Source of the DNA: Magicicada septendecula
Taxonomy: Eukaryota; Arthropoda; Insecta; Hemiptera; Cicadidae
Direction: 5' to 3'
DNA: 64,000 nucleotides
NCBI GenBank assembly: GCA_034769895.1
Contig: CM068367.1
Location: forward strand, 351,045,111 to 351,109,110
In this document: one piece after another, positions 59,880-64,000 of the stretch
How the letters are laid out: each line of letters starts with the position of its first letter
How positions within the stretch are numbered: the stretch's first letter is position 1
Program-made: the position numbers and the translations under genes
The notes under the pieces: generated by a model
Seen by the model: the letters and a program-made list of their open reading frames with translations, nothing else
Told to the model about the DNA's origin: nothing
Database searches by the model: none

Positions 59880-61431
59880 GAATCAAGAGAGGAGTTGGTG
59901 CCATCCTATGACGAGGTGTATGAAGCTCTAGGAAAGCTTAAAAATAACAAGGCAGCAGGTTCCGATGGTTTACCAGGGGAACTATTAAAGAGCGCAGGAG
60001 GAGATTTCATAAAGGAATTTGCCCATCTCATAGAGCGAATATGGCTGGAGGAGGTAATGCCTGATGAGTGGAACAATGGGGTGGTGTGTTTAATACATAA
60101 AAAGGGTGATCCGCTCATATGTAAAAATTATAGGGGCTTCTCTCTACTTAATACAGCATATAAGGTATTGTCCAACATCATATTTTCTAGGCTGCTTCCC
60201 TACGCTGAGGAAAACATAAAAGAATATCAGTGTGGATTCACTAGGAATAGGTCAACAACAGACCAAATATTTATACTAAGGCAAATCCTGGAAAAAAACG
60301 TTGGAATATGGAGTGGCCACTCACCATCTCTTTGTGGATTTCCAGTCGGCATTTGATTCAATCAACCGGAAAATGCTATATAGAGCTACGAAGGAGTTGA
60401 ATATACCATCTAAGTTGGTGCGTATGGTTGGAGTAGTTATGTCCAATTCTAAGTGCCAAATCAGAATACAATCAAATCTATCTAACTCCTTAAAAACATT
60501 GAATGGGTTGAAACAAGGAGATGCCTTAGCATGTCTGTTGTTCAACATAGCTCTAGAAAAGGTCATCAGGGATTCAGGAATTCAAACTAGCGGACACATA
60601 TTTCACAAGGAGGTACAGCTTCTGGCCTATGCCGATGACATTGACGTCATAAGTAGGTCTGAATCTGGCTTAAAGGAAGCCTTTCAGGAACTGGAGTTGT
60701 CCGTTAAGGCTATGGGCTTGGTTATAAACCAAAGCAAAACCATATATATGGTTGTAGGTGCCAACACTCGTGCCCTGTCCCTGCGCATTAACGATTATGA
60801 ATTTGAAAAGGTTCAGGGTTTTCCATATCTCGGGTCATATGTGGACTCTGGAAATGACTCCTCTAGAGATATTGAAAAATGGATATTATCTGCTAATAGG
60901 TGTTACTACGGACTGGTGAAACATTTTAATTCAAAATTAATAAGCAAAGATACAAAAGCCACCCTATACAAGACCTTGATTAGACCAGTCCTGATGTATG
61001 GCTCGGAATGCTGGGTGTTAAAAAAACTAGATGAGCGGAAACTATCCGTTTTTGAGAGGAGGGTACTGAGGAGAATCTATGGCCCTGTGAGGGAAAACGA
61101 CATTTGGAGGCGACTGCATAATCGAGAGTTGTACGAAAGGTTTAAAGATCTTCCGATCGTGCAACTCATACAAATTAACAGATTGCGTTGGGCTGGTCAC
61201 GTGCAGAGAATGGCGGAGGATAGAATCCCAAAAAGAGTGATGAATTATTTGCCGATGGGAAGGAGAAGGAAGGGAAGACCACGTACAAGTTGGCTGGACC
61301 AGGTTGGTAAGGAGGCAGTGAGGCTGGGTGCAGCGAACTGGTGGACATTGTCCGGGAGTAGAGACCAGTGGGGAAGATTTCTTTTGGAGGCCAGGGCCCG
61401 GACTGGGCTGTAGCGCCGAGGATGTTTGTAT
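59880..61431 (+). mobile_element. 5'-truncated LINE inserted in LTR
   Basis: It is flanked by GTATAATAATCAA on both sides (59867-59879, 61432-61444). The empty site is visible in the other LTR (CATATAATAATCAACTG near 52415), so the insertion borders are exact. It lacks the endonuclease domain; it starts inside RT and ends GGATGTTTGTAT without a poly-A tail. It is younger than the element that hosts it. Confidence 0.95.
59883..61413 (+). pseudogene. LINE reverse transcriptase, truncated and frameshifted
   Basis: The reading starts within the RT fingers (VPSYDEVYEALGKLKNNKAA, GSDGLPGELLKSAG). It continues with VVCLIHKKGDPLICKNYRG and YQCGFTRNRSTTDQIF. A frame change in an A-run near 60295 leads to the second frame (60301-61413): HHLFVDFQSAFDSI (motif A Asp), LNGLKQGDALACLLFN and LLAYADDIDVI (motif C). 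A C-terminal domain follows (PVLMYGSECWVLKKLD, RLRWAGHVQRM, GRPRTSWLDQ) to the TAG at 61411-61413. The C-terminal open frame of 370 codons is intact. Clade not determined. Confidence 0.9.
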
Positions 61432-63375
61432 GTATAATAATCAACTGTTCAACTTTCTTCTTTATTCAAAACGTCTTAGCCAATTTAGTATTAAAAAGAC
61501 ATTGTTTTAAATCTCTAGCATTTCCGCTTACATGGTTGACTTTTACATTATATGAATGAATACATTTTTATTATTATTTAATTTTATCAAATACCTAACA
61601 CATATTCTCTTTCTTTAGTTAATTCTACGTGATTTAATACCAAATATGATACTTTTACAATGTTTTCAATCTCAAAATGCCCTATTTACTGTATTTTTAC
61701 ATGTAGGCCTAAAATTTTACTTCCTGTCACATTAAATCGTTTACCATCTTTATGAAGCTATAATTATTATTGGACAAGATCCTTGATTGAAATAAAATGT
61801 TTACTTTTCCTTAATTCCTTGTAATTTTATGAATTAGTTATCTTTTTTAAATTATATCTTTAATTTAAATCTTCCCCTTAGGTTACAGTGTTATTACACT
61901 TGCATTTTTTTCAATAATCCTTTTTACATTTCTTCAATATCTTTATAAAGTATTGGTACAGTTATTATACACTGTGTTGGATTTACATTATACCAATTTC
62001 ATCAATTTACTTAATTTATTTTACTTATTTATCATTGATAAGGTTGTTGAGATTTACCATTTGTCCAGATTTTAGTTTTGTTCACATATAATGTTTTATG
62101 ACTATTACAGCTTGCTTATACTCCTTCTGGCTTTCTATTCTTATACGATCTTAATTAAAATTCTCTTACTTAACTACATTAACATTTAGCTTTGATTAAT
62201 ACTATTAATACATAACAAATATTTTAAAACAAAAGAGTTGTACTCAAACTCAGACATTTCAGTCTTGATCAATACTAGTAACACATAATAAACATCTTAT
62301 AATAAAAGAATTGTATTCAAACTCAGACATTTCAGCCTTGATTAATACTATTAAACATAATAAATATTTTAGAATAACAAAAAACATTATACTCTATTTC
62401 AAACATTTAAGTATAGAGTTCATTGACCTTAATATAAACAGAACACATCTGTCTTTTCCTTATTTAAATGATTTCTTAAGACTAAATTTTGTGCAGTCTT
62501 GGCTGTTTTTATTTTATTTTGGGGATGTACCCTTTGTCACTTCACTTATTGCCTGCTCTTATTTTATCTTTGTCATTTTAATAAATGTTGTTAGATAAAG
62601 AGTGGTACTCACTTAGAAACATTTGTAGTCTATTTTCTCATAATAATATTATTCTACCAAATATTATTTCTTGTATTCAATACAAAACTTTAAAGTTGTA
62701 TAAAGGCACTAATTCACTTAGTTTATGAATTTAAACATTGACACATGAAGTCTATTTAACATAACAAAATAACTTGCACTGGTATTCTTTGGTCTTATCT
62801 CTAATCAGTTTTATAGTCTTATAAGATCAAGAATCGTATTTATGAAGATTATGTAGATTATGGATTATGAAGATTTGTTTTTTCCATTATATAAATAATT
62901 TCCACTGGTTCACTTTTAATTCTACCTTTAGACACTTTTGTTTATATCTGCTTTCATTATTTTTTATTTTAGGTGTTATACTTTCATTTGTTATATATAC
63001 TCTCTTTTGGGGTTTCGTTTTTTCTTATTACTGGGTTTGCTTTGGGTATTTCCCTACTGTATTTTATTCTACTACATGGTTTCTTCCAATTTCAGTCCTG
63101 TTATTAGGGATGTCGGTTTGTTCTGGGTATTGCCTTACTTACTCCTATCCTACCTGGGTACTTTCTTACTTTATCTTGGCTTTTGTTTTATTTTTTATTA
63201 CTCATTTATATTGCATAGTTGTTTTTAATTTATTTTTATTTCTTCAAACTATGAGTGCACTTTACTGTGGTCCTTAATTGTTTTTTATTGTATTTTTCTT
63301 TGATTTCATTTTAAATTTAATTAATTTATGATCATTATTTCATTCATTATAATGTGGATAATCTGTCATGCTACA

Positions 63376-64000
63376 ATATATGTCCATAATAATTTTTATA
63401 TGGCTATAATGTTTTATATGAATTTACAGTAAAAGGTAAAAGGTGTCGCATTGTGTTCAAATCAGTCTGGTTTTGTTATTATCTGTCAGGTTATTATCTG
63501 AGAAAGCAACAATGGTACTAGGAACAATGAAACTGAACCACTGTTTCATAATTTCTCTTTGTTAATGAACAATGATGGGTAATAGATATTTATTTTATTC
63601 TACTAATTGTGCTTGTGCTCTAATGTAGTATGAACACGTGTATATCATGAATACTTGCCACATGAATAACTTGTGTATTGTGGTTGGGCCTATATCTGCT
63701 ATTGTTTCATATTTGATGTGGAGAAAATCAGTCATACTGATTGTGTACGTCTGAGATACTGATGACTGGGTAGACACAATAATGATGTTTATGTGACAAC
63801 ATGTCAGTCATGACAGGTGTTAGTGGGTGACAGTTGTCAGAAGTTGTGATTGTGTCCAGAGTTAAGCATTGAAACCACTTGGTACTATATTAAGGAAATA
63901 CTGAGCTATTTTTAACAATGTTATGAGATATTGGGAAGGTAACAAATAAAAATACTATTTACTCTAGAAATTTATTATGATAGAAGACATACCTACATAA
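63376..64000. other. Unassigned sequence at window end
   Basis: AT-rich host or relic sequence after the LTR. No motif or gene recognised. Confidence 0.5.

Larger units (their letters stand above)
51303..63375 (-). mobile_element. Giant-LTR, gag-only Ty3/gypsy-like element
   Basis: It is oriented on the minus strand. The 5' LTR is 58754-63375 (with a LINE inside), the primer site is at 58730-58750, gag lies at 56321-58632, then non-coding DNA with a Tigger MITE, a polypurine-like tract at 54349-54367 and the 3' LTR 51303-54348. The LTRs are about 3.05 kb each and differ at roughly one to two positions per 100 bp by eye, so it is young. The 4.4-kb interior has no protease, RT or integrase. 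It corresponds to what has been called TR-GAG or LARD-like in plants. ATAT follows its outer 5' end (63376-63379). Confidence 0.85.
58754..63375 (-). repeat. 5' LTR of giant-LTR element, split by a LINE
   Basis: It matches 51303-54348 along its whole length once the LINE insertion and one copy of its 13-bp duplication are removed (about 3057 bp). The outer end CATGCTACA at 63375 is followed by ATATATGT. Confidence 0.92.

Overview
This window is arthropod-like, probably insect, nuclear DNA. It is AT-rich, its host exons have GT/AG borders, it has many (CA)n and (TA)n runs, and it contains many classes of metazoan transposable element. I cannot name the species.

Host genes. The five exons at 197-313, 22696-22810, 39884-40045, 40597-40699 and 41170-41293 join in frame on the + strand. 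They encode the C-terminal part of a TMEM192-like lysosomal membrane protein; its 5' exons lie upstream of the window. Two introns are very long (about 22.4 and 17.1 kb) and are filled with nested transposons. A second host gene is represented by one probable terminal exon on the minus strand (49963-50088), of unknown identity.

Intron 1 (314-22695). A 2.66-kb solo LTR (4639-7295) is followed by a pogo/Tigger element (7339-9888). Next comes a Ty3/gypsy-like element with gag only (9900-22334). A second LTR element with gag and protease (12370-17440) sits inside the first one's gag. That inner element is itself broken by an insertion carrying seven ~160-bp tandem repeats. A second Tigger (18238-20644) sits inside the outer 3' LTR. 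A hAT-like MITE follows.

Intron 2 (22811-39883). A complete hAT element has an exact 8-bp target duplication (23733-26865) and a small MITE inside. A Ty3/gypsy element (27326-38865) has gag, protease, RT, RNase H and integrase, and is interrupted in integrase by a PIF/Harbinger element with a MADF exon. Its gag carries a RanBP2-type zinc finger in place of a retroviral zinc knuckle, and a UUCG-capped hairpin lies directly before its 3' LTR. A truncated LINE with a 13-bp target duplication follows.

Downstream (41.3-64 kb). The TMEM192 3' region is followed by two inverted Penelope-like GIY-YIG fragments flanking an IS630/Tc1-type DNA transposon (44014-46250). A minus-strand LTR element at 51303-63375 has LTRs of about 3.05 kb, codes only for a coiled-coil, Asn-rich gag, contains a Tigger MITE, and has a LINE inserted in its 5' LTR.

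Almost every transposon gene here is broken by stops, frameshifts or deletions, so the window reads as layered transposon burial of a conserved gene. Four LTR units have ATAT at one or both outer borders where this can be read, and a fifth has it on one side. The least expected features are the RanBP2-type finger in gag, the UUCG hairpin, the recurrent coiled-coil gags and the giant-LTR gag-only element.
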